Assembly: GCF_004379255.2 (NCBI RefSeq)
Contig: NC_056034.1
Span: forward strand, 33,173,262 to 33,237,261
DNA length: 64,000 nucleotides
Direction: 5' to 3'
Source: Salvia splendens
Taxonomy: Eukaryota > Streptophyta > Magnoliopsida > Lamiales > Lamiaceae
The notes under the pieces are model-generated. The model was not told where the DNA came from. It ran no database searches and saw nothing but the letters and a program-made list of their open reading frames with translations. Position numbers and translations under genes: made by a program. Positions 10,974 through 21,667 of the stretch are shown here, piece after piece; within the stretch, counting starts at the first letter, position 1, and the number at the start of each line of letters is the position of its first letter.

Positions 10974-13900
10974 TCAGCAATTGATCCCACATTTGTTGGT
11001 ATCAGGGCCCTTAGTCCGAAGTATGAATGGATCAATCCTGACCCAAAGCAAGGAGAAAATGGAGGCAAGAAGTATAGACCATATGACAACAATGGTGGGA
11101 GTCCTGTTTTGCTTTCCCATCAAACCCTTGAGGAAGGGATAGAGATGCACGATGACCCAGAAGGCAAAGAAGAGCTTTCCAAAGAGAGGGCCCCACGATT
11201 GGTAGCCATTGTTGATGGCATCAGATATCCCAGCCACCACCCCCACCAAGTTTATGATGAGGATGGTGGTTGGAGGGATGAGCAACGTGGTCCACTTGAA
11301 GGCATACAGCTCGCTGAAGTCCTCATCATCCGAGGCCTTAGACGTGACCGTGAAGTTGGTGTCTATCCCCGCCAGCACCTTCAACACCCCCTGGATCACC
11401 GCAAATAGATGCGCTGATATGCCTCCAATCACCCAGAACTGCTCGTTCCTCCACCACTCCTCGATGCTCACCCCACTCCACCTCAGCTCTAGGATCCCTG
11501 TGATGAAGATGGACAGGAACAGGGCGATGAAGAAGAGACTCGCGAAAGTGCTTATCTGGATCACAAATTTCCCTTCCCCAGCATTAGTTGGAGTTGGAGT
11601 TGCCTATATTTTCATTGTTAAATATACCATCCATACCTCTGGCATTATAAATTTTCCGGTTAGTAAGCAGATGGCTGGGAGTGTGCAGTAGGCCAGAAGG
11701 GGCAGAGCCGTGAAGGGATACACGGTGGTGTTGACGTAGGCAAACCGCTCCAGCCACTTAAGCTTGCCCTCCTTGTGACCGTACAAGAGGGGGCTATGGT
11801 GACTGAAGAAGATCTCCACTGATCCAAGAGCCCACCGCAGCACCTGGTTCAGACGGTCCGACAGATTGATGGGAGCTGATCCTTTGAATGCAGGCCTCTT
11901 AGGCATACAGTAGATTGACCTCCATCCGCGACAGTGCATCTTGAATCCTGTCAAGATATCCTCTGTGATTGACCCGTAGATCCACCCTAACTAAACTCAT
12001 GATTGATCGATCAACAAATAAGCTCAAGTTAGTTTCTTGAATGATTTGTGATTTGCTACTTAATTGTGTTTTACCTCTAAGCCCCATTCTGTTTTGTCTT
12101 CATATCCACAGCTTATCACATGGATGGCTTCCTTGAGCAGAGCTGCAGGGCTGGAAGAAGGTGGGACGCCGCCTTCCACCATCAGAGTTGAGGTCACAAA
12201 TATGGGTGACTGTCCGAATTTCTTCTCAAAGTTCATCTGTGACTTGAGGATCTCCTTGTCGTCTTCAAATCCTGCACTTGTTTCCGTTAGAGAAATAAAT
12301 AAACCTCATATGAAGGACTTGCTTGACTGGTTAATAGAGAAACAAACACACCTTGAACATCTGCATCTCCATGTGGGATCTTCTTGCGGCGGCGTCCGAA
12401 GCAATCACAGCTCACCATCTTCGGCCGCTTACGCCCCTTTGGAGGATCGTAGCCGTACAATGCTTGTCTCCTAAAAACGCATCCTGTTCCCACATACACT
12501 GGGCCTTGAATCCCATCAAGACCTTTCATGTTGATCTGTAAAAACAAAACAAAACAAAACAAAAATGAATTTACTAAGGAGTAGTGCATCATATAACAAT
12601 ATGTATGTTGTGGGAAAAATGAATTTACCAACTTACATCGAAAAACACGGTGTTTCTATTGGCATATCGGTCGTGTCTGTCAATGCCATCAAATCTCTGG
12701 GGGAATTGCACATAACACACCTTTTTCCCAACCTGTGGATCCATCAAGATGCACATGGCTTCTCTCACAGCCTTGCTGTTGTTAATGTAGTGATCACAAT
12801 CCAAGTTGAGCATGAAGGGGGCATTGGTGAGAACACCGGCAACACGAATCTGCAAACACAATAATTAGAGTATATATATGGAGTAACAAAGTGAGTAGAA
12901 TTGTTTGATATCTTTACCAGAGAGTTCATGGCGCCAGCTTTCTTGTGATGCTGGAAGCCCGGCCTCTTCTCACGGGAGACATAGACGAGGCGAGGAAGCT
13001 CGTGACCTTCGACATCAAGCCCCCCATTCTGGCCTAGAAACACTTGAATCATACCAGGATGATCTTTGGTGTTGTTCCCTGGCCAGGGCGTCCCATCCTG
13101 CATGATCCATCCTCCCGGGGGCACCTTGGTCGCCTTAGCCACCATTGCGTTTATCCTCACCTTGAACTCCTCGTATTCTCTCTGTGAGAGTAAGACAACA
13201 AAAAATTAAATTATCACTTGTTAATTCATAGTAATAGTAATGCTTTCTTTACCTTCATAGCCCTTCTCTCCTTGACAAAAGTTGGTTGCACTTTGTCCTT
13301 GAGATAGTCCACCTTCTCAGAAAAGTACCATTCGGGCGCGCGTGGCTCGATGGCAAATTTCTTGCAAAAGGGGACCCATTTCCTGGCGAACTCGGCGGTC
13401 TCAGAGAGGGCCTCGAAGGTGCACATGGAAGCACCATCATCAGAGATGTAGCAAGATATTTTGTCAACAGGATAATCCACAGCTAGTATGGAAAGCACAG
13501 TGTTTGCGGTAACAAGAGGCGGCTCCTTCAACGGGTCCACCGTACTGACGAATATGTCGACTGGGGCTAGCATGTTAGGCTCACCTTCTCTCTCATACCT
13601 GAGGGAGAGGCGGTCAAGGTAGGTCTCGCGATCGATGGGGAACCATTTGGGGAACTGGTCGAGAATCCAGGAGAGGGCGAACCAGATCTCGCAGACGATG
13701 GAGGTGAGCCAGAGGCCAATGGCATCATGCACCGGGTTCAAGATCCGATAGCGGAGGAACAAGGCCAGCACCACAAGGCGGGTAACGATTACCATGCGGT
13801 AAGGGTTGATCTTGCTCGAAGCTATTGGCACTTTCCGTGAGAGTGGCTGTCGCGCCTCGTCTATACTGTAAATATATAACTTACAAATGAATTACAATAT

Positions 13901-14824
13901 AGTATGGTATGGTGGTGAGTGAAATTGTGTAATTAATTATGTACTCACATGCCCATGTCAGGATCGGCTAATTCATCATATTCATGATTTCCTTGCTGCA
14001 CTTTCCACTCATCCATTCTCTCCTTCCATCCCAAATCTTTGCTATCATCCCATCTTCCACTTGCTGCAAAATTCATATAGGAGTATTATATATATTTATT
14101 TATTGAAGTAGTAACAAACATATTAATTAATACTACCGTGATCATCGGTGACGGGATGCACCCGCTTATGCAAAGTGGGCCCCATTTGATCTCCATAGCT
14201 TGAAATGGGGAACTCTCCGCTGACCGGACGGGAGCGACCGCCTGAGATAACCGGTGGGTACTGGGCGTTTATATCCTCGTGATCTTCCGGGCCTCTCCCA
14301 TAGCTCATCTTACCATGAAGCATTGCTTCAGCAATATCAGTGTTCTTTTTGTGCTCATCAATGTTGAATTCGTGCTCGATGTCGTCCGTGTCCTCCTCGT
14401 CGTCGTCTCCCTCAACCCGAGGGCTCCCTAAATTAATACTAGTACAATTAGTTCTACATTGCTCCTAATAATTAGTAATTACTATTAGCACTTGCCTTTG
14501 AGACGCTTGTATCTGGTTTTGCACTGTGGGCAAAGCTGGCTGCCCTCTCTCCTCTCATACTCGTAGCAAGGCCGGCACACTGGGAAACCGCATTCGTTGC
14601 ACGCAACAAACAGCTCTCCCTCCACCGTCACCCCCATCTCGTCTCCGCATATCTCGCATACTTGCCCACTCAAGTTCTTCAAAGCCTTAGGCTGCAATCC
14701 AAAATTTATCATTTTAATGCAATACTAGGAGTATAATATAATTAATTACCTCTTCATGGCCGTGGATGACCACGAGCTCGTTCCGGTTGTGGGAACCGGC
14801 CACCAGCCCTGCACTGGCTTCCAT
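10974..14824 (-). CDS. CESA7: Cellulose synthase A catalytic subunit 7 (secondary wall)
   Basis: Plasma-membrane glycosyltransferase that polymerises UDP-glucose to beta-1,4-glucan in the secondary-wall cellulose synthase complex, normally with CESA4 and CESA8. Coding exons by splice sites: 14750-14824, 14496-14691, 14137-14427, 13949-14063, 13253-13865, 12918-13181, 12637-12849, 12352-12535, 12075-12271, 11637-11990, 10974-11555. They join in frame to 1027 codons plus stop, about the family length. Visible parts: N-terminal RING-type zinc finger with eight Cys (residues 37-82), two N-terminal membrane spans (about 249-296), catalytic DDG (368-370), DCD (535-537), TED (725-727), QVLRW (765-769), a C-terminal membrane block, and the end GINC. 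The opening [20 protein letters not shown] is typical of CESA7/IRX3. Oddities: intron 2 has a GC donor, and the class-specific region is short. All other introns are GT-AG. The gene looks intact. Confidence 0.95.
14428..14495 (-). other. CESA7: CESA7 intron 2, GC-AG type
   Basis: On the minus strand the exon ends AAAG and the intron begins GCAAGT and ends TTTAG. Only this junction keeps the frame (Lys-Gly-Ser-Pro-Arg across the splice). The AAG|GCAAGT context fits the known consensus for GC donors in U2 introns. Length 68 nt. Confidence 0.8.
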
Positions 14825-15707
14825 TCTACTCTACTAATTGTGTGTAGATAGATGTCAACTAATGGAGGTTTCGAAATTCGAATCGAATATATTTAAGTTT
14901 ACAAGCTACGAAAGTGTATGTGCGTGGAGGGTTGCTTGTTGTTGGTTGCAGAGTCTCCATTGCCTCCAACTTAAGCTTCTTCTGTTTCAACCACCTTTCT
15001 CTTTCATCTTCCACCAAACTTATACTATACACACCATACTCTGATACTCCATCTCCATCTCCATATATATACTTTTTTATTTCCTCCATTAATTCTTCAA
15101 TTTTATGTTTCTTAATTTGACTGCTTTTCTATTGATCATTACTTACAATGATTTACTAACTTTTAATTTTATTTACCTAGGGAACCACCATATTAATTTA
15201 GCTAGGATTCATTTCCAACTTTATGCATCACCTTTTTCATGCTAAACTGTTAAGTATGATGCTGCTTTTTTAAGTATTAATTTATTAAAACTGAAGCCAA
15301 AAAAATGAAATATTGTAGAGCCTCCAAAAATAAATGAAAAATTAGTTGTTGCGAATTGTCGAGGACAATAACAAAGAGTGTTTAATTCATTCCTGGATGC
15401 CATTGCCATATATATAAAATGATACAATAATGAAATATTGTAAGGTGATTAGAACCCATCAAGTGATGCCCACGATGTATAGCGCCGAAGAATTTTTCGT
15501 TATATATTTCAATATCTTTCACATTCTCCTATTTACTAATACCTAATCAAAGTAATAAAATTAGAAAAGTAAACTAAAAATAATTAAAGTAATATTATTA
15601 GGTAGAAACATTGATATACATTCACAAAGGAAAGAGATGATGTTGTACAGTATTTCATATACAAAAACCGCGGTGTGTTAGCATGCATCATCGTACTTGA
15701 AATCATC
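14825..15707. promoter_or_regulatory. CESA7 leader/promoter region and AUG8 3' end
   Basis: About 880 bp separate the CESA7 ATG from the stop codon of the upstream minus-strand gene AUG8. The region must hold the CESA7 leader and promoter and the AUG8 3' UTR. It has no transposon that I can recognise. The frame at 14,859-15,089 lies in the presumed leader and is not supported as a gene. Confidence 0.5.
15062..15073 (-). promoter_or_regulatory. CESA7: Probable TATA box of CESA7
   Basis: Minus strand reads GTATATATATGG about 240 bp before the ATG at 14,824, which would put transcription start near 15,035 and give a leader of about 210 nt. An ACCAAAC heptamer at 15,013-15,019 fits the known secondary-wall MYB element consensus ACC(A/T)A(A/C)(T/C), but such short motifs are common by chance. 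Confidence 0.5.
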
Positions 15708-18700
15708 TTAGTACCCAAATAGGGAAAGTTGGTCACCTCTCCAAGATTGCTTCATTTGCAAAAGATGAGTTCTCAGGCTGCCTTCTTCTACCTGCACAAA
15801 CAAACCATGTCCGATCACTAAGCCCTTTTTGGTATGATAGAATGAAACGTGACTCCGGCTTTCATTCTATTAATTTGCTTGATAAGATGGAATGAAAGAG
15901 GGAATAGTATGAAAATGTAAATAATAAGGCAAAGAAATTGTCATTTCATTCCTATCTTTATCAAAATCTCAATTTTCTGGTCACTAGTCACTATATAGTC
16001 CTCCCTCCGTCCCAGATGACATATTTTTTGGCCGGCACGGGATTTTAGGAGTTATTAGTTAATATGTTTAATTAGAGAGAGAAAAGTGGGTGCAAGTATT
16101 AAAATAGAGAGATAAAGAACGATGAATACTTAAATATGAGTGAGAAAAAGTGGTTGGATGTATTAATTGGAGAAATAAATTTTCCAAAGAAATGTGTCAT
16201 CTTATTTGGGAATAACTAAAAAGGAAAACTTGTCATCTTAAGTGGGACGGAGGGAGTATGATACTACATCCGTCCCACAATAAGAGTCACATTTTGTAAT
16301 ATGAGTCATATTTCACTTCTACCATAAATGGTAAGTAGGCCACACATTCCAGTAACTCACTCCACTCACATTTTATTATATGCCCAATATAAAAAAGTGG
16401 GTCTCATATTCCACTAACTTTCGAACTCACTATTCTTTACATTTCTTAAAACTCATTCCACTAACTTTCGAACCCACTATTCTTTACATTTCTTAAAACT
16501 CGTGTCCACACCAAAAGTGATTGCTATTGTGGAACGGAGGTAGTATGATGCTTTCTACAATGTGATATGAATGTATTCAAGCCAGCACTGAACTTTGGCA
16601 TGGAACAAGACGAAGAATAGGATGATGTGCTAACTCAATGGGAAATCTATTCAAACTACATCCATTAATCATGAAAGGAACCCTTACCTGCAAAGCAGCT
16701 ATGGAACAAAAAATTGATTCGCACTCATTAAGCACAGCTCTTTCACGTGCTGCAACATCAGCAAGTTCCGCTACCAAGGAGTTCATACTCTCTACCTGTA
16801 CAAGAAGTTAATACGGTCAGTCTTATACACAAGGAGAATGCCAGAGGGTAACATATTCATGAGACGAGATTGCATGTATAGTAGACACCTATAATATGAA
16901 AGATCTCACCTGATGGAGAATGGGGCGTAAAGAGGATGCCATAGCCTTCATCACATTATCAGCAGAGCATACAGCTCCTTTGACAGATCTAATATCTACC
17001 TGAAAAACAAAGAATGATCAAATGAAATAGTACAATTTTTACAAAATTTAGTCAACTAGCATACCCTCGTTCCTTCAGCAACTGGAATCCGAAGAGTACT
17101 AGCCTGCAAATCGTGGATGGCCCAGGTCATTGAGTTAGTATGGTCCCTCTCAATTGAAGCCCACTCAACAAGACAACTCGCCTGATCAAGTTGAATTCCA
17201 ATTAGAAATTATATAAGGAGTCTCTCAACCAAACACTGGCATATGGTAAAGACACTAAGTATGGAAGTGATGCAAATGTTGAATATGTGGACAGTAAGAC
17301 ATGATGATACCATTTCAAGGAAAACAGTCAAGAATAACAAACAGAAACAATGATGGTTTTGAAGTATGCTACAGGAAATGTGCATTATAGGATCAATCGA
17401 GCTAATAAAGAAAATAAAATATAAAATAGAAATATATTCAGAAACACTTGAAAAGCTAAACCAATCTGATGGCATAAACATACCACATTCAGACCTCTTC
17501 CTGACAAAACCGTAACAAATAGCTAGGATAGCCTTTGTGAAGATGAGGTACTTTGAAGAAAAGCCTTCCAATAGTATCAATAGTTGCAGGACATTGACTG
17601 ACATGATCTTTTCAACTCATCAGTATTAGCAAGTTCTTTTCCTACTCAAGACTGACAGTTTTAATTTTCTGTATGGCTTCCGTTGAATAGTGAATTCTAT
17701 ATGTTGCATAGCATGATAAAGATTTCACATTTGTATATTTGTTCAGTGCTAGAATATTTGTGCTGATTAGTGAAATATTTACTTCATCAGAGAGATTGAG
17801 CTAAAACCCAAATCAACAGATGTGCAGTTTGCAGCTCTTTTTGCACTGAACTTCCACATATCCAAACAAAGCATGGAAACCGCAGAAAGCATGTATTAAA
17901 CACATGAAGAATTCACATACAAGCGTCACTATAGTTATAACTTATAAGTCTTACTTGATTGACCCAAACTGAATAAAGCTTCAACTTAAGCTTCAGCTGC
18001 TGGAGGTTAGATCTTTTTTTTCTGACTGAATCCAACAGATCTAAGATTGTCCTCCATGTGTTGTATAATATTTTCTACATAATCAATAAAGTTCGATGAT
18101 CAGAAACATATCTTGCCAAAAAAACAAGAAAAGAGACGAGTTAGTTTAAATAAATATAGTTCCTTCTTCATAGTTAGTACCCCGGTTGAAATTTCTCCGT
18201 GAGTTGATTTTAAAAACAAGCTAATTATGAACCTCCATAAAACAATCAAGGAAAAAGATAGTGTGTTGGTGTGTTAAAGGAACATATAACAGCTTAAGTT
18301 CCAAATATATTGACACGAACCTCTGCTTTCGCTTTATGAGAATGCATTGCAGCATCAACTCGAGCATTTGTGTATCGCCATTGCAAATGTCTATTATACA
18401 ACAGCCTTAGCTGATGGACATCTTGAATGTCAATAGCAGCTTTCTTGCCTTTCTTAATATCTGCGATAAAACTAAGTACAGAAGTATCCTGAGGTTGTCT
18501 GGATTGGCTCGATGGCCTCATCCTAGCAGGACTAGAACCTCTAGAAGGCGGGTGAACAATTGTGACTCGTGATGGACTGACCACTCTGGACACCGAGGGT
18601 GAAGAGGGGCGTGATCTGGGGATTGGCAATGACTGAGTCCTAGCCACTGCACTCATCGATGATGATCTTTCTGATGAACTCGAAGAGAAAGGCCTCTGCA

Positions 18701-19583
18701 CCTTTTGCGAATCATCATAAAATGCACTTCCACAAAACATCAGCTTTTCGATCTCAACATGTGACGTAGGCATAATAAGATCGCTCGCACTTTTCCTTAC
18801 AGGTCTACTTGTCCCACCCAGAGATAATCTCCTGAAGGAAGGCGTAGTAGCCATCCTAGATTGAGATAAAGAAGTTTGGTTTACCTTTTCAGTAGCACCA
18901 CTTCTGCTAGCGATAGAGGATGCTCTCCCACTCGTTCTGCTTGGCCATCGATGTTGATCTAGTAGAGAAGATGGTAAACCATCAAGAGGTTTAGAATTCT
19001 CCAACAGATCAGTAGAGTTCTTTCCTTTGAGAGGGCCTCTCTTCTTCTCTGGTGTGGGCTTCCTTGGAGATGGTGTTTCGCTCTTGCGAGCTACATTTGA
19101 CGGTGGCTTCAGAGTTCGATCAGACGGCATACGAGAAATCGTGCTTTCTTTCTTACCATCGAATTGCAAAGAAACCTTGAGACTTCTCATTGTAGATGGC
19201 CATAAAGACTCTGGCAATGAGTTATTAACCAATGTCTTTCTTGGTTTCACTAGCGTTGCGGCAGCTGTATCCTGCACTGGTGTCGATGGAGAAGGACTAC
19301 GTGGTGATGTTAGTGTAGTCGGGCGTCTTCTGTCAGCTGATACAGCTCTCTTTGGCAAGGGCACGGTTGAGGCAGTGGATGCCCTCCCGGCATTTGGTGA
19401 GGGGCAGCGTTTTGGAGCAGCCACGACAGATCGCGTTGGCGACATATACCGCGAGCTAACCTCTCTGGTTCGGGACCTTCGAGTGGCGGCTGCATTTTTG
19501 TTGTCAGCTGAAACAAGTGGTCGTCTCAAAGTCACTGTTGTAGATTGCTTCCACACTGCTTTCTCTGACTCACATACATCCAT
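15708..19583 (-). CDS. AUG8: QWRF-motif protein, AUGMIN subunit 8-like
   Basis: Microtubule-associated protein of the QWRF (DUF566) family. AUG8 is the plant augmin subunit thought to target gamma-tubulin-dependent microtubule nucleation along existing microtubules. Exons by splice sites: 18321-19583, 17955-18074, 17065-17181, 16910-16999, 16688-16795, 15708-15791; joined 593 codons plus stop. The N-terminal 400 residues are basic, Ser/Pro-rich and disordered (RTREVSSRYMSP, SLPESLWPSTMRSLKVSLQF), as in the family. The signature QWRY is at 401-404, followed by a helical conserved domain (TLRIPV, VDIRSVKGAV). The start MDVCESE points to AUG8 rather than its paralogue EDE1. Length is slightly below Arabidopsis AUG8. 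All introns are GT-AG, and the last (896 nt) carries two MITEs. Element 1 sits 1.6 kb upstream of the ATG and may affect the promoter. Confidence 0.9.
15999..16258. mobile_element. Stowaway-like MITE in last intron of AUG8
   Basis: Ends TCCTCCCTCCGTCCCAGATG and GTGGGACGGAGGGAGTA form an imperfect terminal inverted repeat, about 260 bp apart. The CTCCCTCCGTCCC terminus is that of a widespread plant Stowaway/mariner-type MITE group. No coding capacity. Confidence 0.8.
16262..16545. mobile_element. Second MITE, back to back with the first, in AUG8 intron
   Basis: Left end TACTACATCCGTCCCACAAT continues AAGAGTCAC. Right end TGCTATTGTGGAACGGAGG continues TAGTA. The inverted repeat is imperfect. 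It is separated from the previous MITE by 3 bp and belongs to a different subfamily (AAGAGTC after the terminus, as in the copy at 30,057). Confidence 0.75.
16413..16508 (+). repeat. Direct duplication of about 48 bp inside the MITE
   Basis: The block CCACTAACTTTCGAACTCAC through CTTAAAACTC occurs twice in tandem with one or two differences. This is an internal expansion of the MITE at 16,262-16,545. Confidence 0.75.
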
Positions 19584-21158
19584 CCAAATGGAGCAAACTA
19601 AACCTCATTAATGTTTGTGATCATCTCATTGCAAGCATGACCACACTAGGAGACACGCTATCACCGAACCCAATTAATTTATTGACAATTCAACAAATGC
19701 TTCTTAAAGGAGATCCTTTCCACTCTGAAAATCTGCCAGATAAATGTGAAGGCAAAAGTAAGATACCATACATGATAAAGCAAGAAAAGAAGAATAGGCA
19801 TGAAGAAAAAGGAAAAGATTCTCAAAAGAATACATCTTTACAGGCAATCAGATCTCAAACCATTCAATTCCACAAAATCCAGCAAAGAAATACAAATGGG
19901 ATTTACTCCAACCATCTGCCCCAGCCCAGATCACATAGCAACTAGGCCTATAATGAGAAAGACAGTTGCAAAAGAGTAAATACAAGTTTCAGTCACTATT
20001 ACAAGTAAGAGAGAGAAGCTAGTTTGAATCCAAGGAAATTGGAAATGGTGGAAAAGGGAAGTAGAACAACCACTGGTAAAGCTGTCTAGGCCAAGAATGG
20101 CATCCCATGGATATTTTATCTCACTTTCTTGATCTCAGTCCCGGTCCCCCAGCCATTGTCGCTCTCACGAGAATGTCATGGTTGGAGCTGCATATGCAAT
20201 TCACACACACATTAAGGTACACTCACATTAGCCATTCTGTCCTGCCCCTTCTTTCCCCCACCAACTCCCTTTCATGAAAGGGAATTCAATGAAAATTATA
20301 TGTTCACCAGCCCTCCCACAGAAACACATCCACAGAGTGATTAATTGTAATTGAATGCTCCCACACGCAACCGCTGTCACCCAAGAACTTAATACAAGGG
20401 AAAAAATAAGTAAATAAACAGAAATTACAGTCTCATTGTCGAATCAAATGGAAAACTCCCAACTTTTTCTTGGAACAAACAAGGTTTCTCGAAGTAAACT
20501 AGATCAGGTAATGACAAAAAACATCACTGTAAAAAAGATGGAAAATTAGAAAACTAAAAACAAAGAAATTGTAGGGTGATGGTAACAGTAATGGGACACC
20601 ATGTGCAGGTAGAGATCATTGTCCTACCCCATGAACTCAAGACGACAAGCAATACACAAATCAACAAAAACCAAACAGTTAATTCCACCTTTAAAAAAAC
20701 ATCGCTATGCTCATAAATGAATAAAGAAATAATTCCAGTTTTGACCTTTAGTATGCATCCCTAATTTTACATCAATATCTATGTTGAACTAATAAAAAAT
20801 TCTGCGCTTTGTCAGATTTTGTTCCTAAATTTACCAACACAATAGATTGCATTTCATCTTCGTTAAAACAAGGCTATTGAAAAGGGGGATAGATAAAAAA
20901 AATCACTTGAATCAGTAAAAAATTCTGCTCCAGAATACTGATCAAAATTGTTTAAGTCTTCTGAATTTTATACCTTAAAACCCTTCGGGAGTATAATTCA
21001 GAGAATTGATTGAAGATTTAAACCACCAAAAAATAAAACCAGATAAACGCAACTTTCATCGCCAAAAAAAAGTAACAGCAAAATATTAAATACCTATATA
21101 TTTTGCCGGGAAACAAAAGGGGATTCTGGATTCTATGAAAAATCTGAGAGATTAAGAT
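19584..21158. other. Upstream region of AUG8
   Basis: No supported coding sequence on either strand. Because AUG8 reads on the minus strand, this holds its leader and promoter. A leader intron is possible but I could not place it. The plus-strand frame at 19,637-19,945 has no recognisable content and is not called. Confidence 0.4.
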
Positions 21159-21163
21159 GATAT

Positions 21164-21638
21164 TGGTGCGGAATTGGGGTCACCGATGATCGGAATAGTG
21201 ACCGGAATTGCACCTACTTGTACAGAACCTCGAGAAGGAGAGTAGGATGAAGAAGAAGTAGTGTTTTGCATTAATTTCGATGATGACCTACAAATTGGAG
21301 AAGTTACAGATTATAAAGCTATGAGCTAGCTAACTAACTTGAATTGGCAGTTATAACTAACTCATTCCTAACTAATCTTCATGCCACGTGTCAATCTTCT
21401 CTCCGCTTCCCTCGAGTGTACACATGTCATGACAGCTCGTCTTCGGCCTTTACTTGTTATTTCAGCTCGTCTTCGGCTTTCAGCTCGTCTTCGGTTTTTA
21501 TTCTGTTTCAGCTCGTCCTCGGCTTTTATTCTATTAATCTCATTCTCGGCTTCGGCTTTTATTCTATTTCAGTTCGTCTTCGGCTTTTATTCAGTTCGTC
21601 TTCGGTTTGTATTCTACAAATCTCATTTCCATGCATCA
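21164..21638 (-). repeat. 3' LTR of element 1
   Basis: 475 bp, TG...CA ends. Rich in repeats of CAGCTCGTCTTCGG / CAGTTCGTCTTCGG at 21,437-21,610. It appears identical to the other LTR. Open frames inside it are not genes. Confidence 0.95.
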
Positions 21639-21639
21639 A

Positions 21640-21655
21640 ATCTCCCCCCCTTCAA
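21640..21655 (-). other. Polypurine tract of element 1
   Basis: Minus strand reads GAAGGGGGGGAGATT immediately before the 3' LTR start (TGATGCATGG). This is the expected plus-strand primer for reverse transcription. Confidence 0.85.
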
Positions 21656-21667
21656 TTAACCTTGTCC

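Noticed and set aside
11109..13486. Plus-strand open frames opposite CESA7 (for example 11,209-11,691 and 12,064-12,474)
   Set aside because: They are antisense shadows of GC-rich conserved CESA exons and cross intron borders of the real gene.
19027..19611. Plus-strand frame of 194 aa opposite AUG8 exon 1
   Set aside because: Mirror of the Ser/Arg-rich coding exon. No domain, no splice or leader context.
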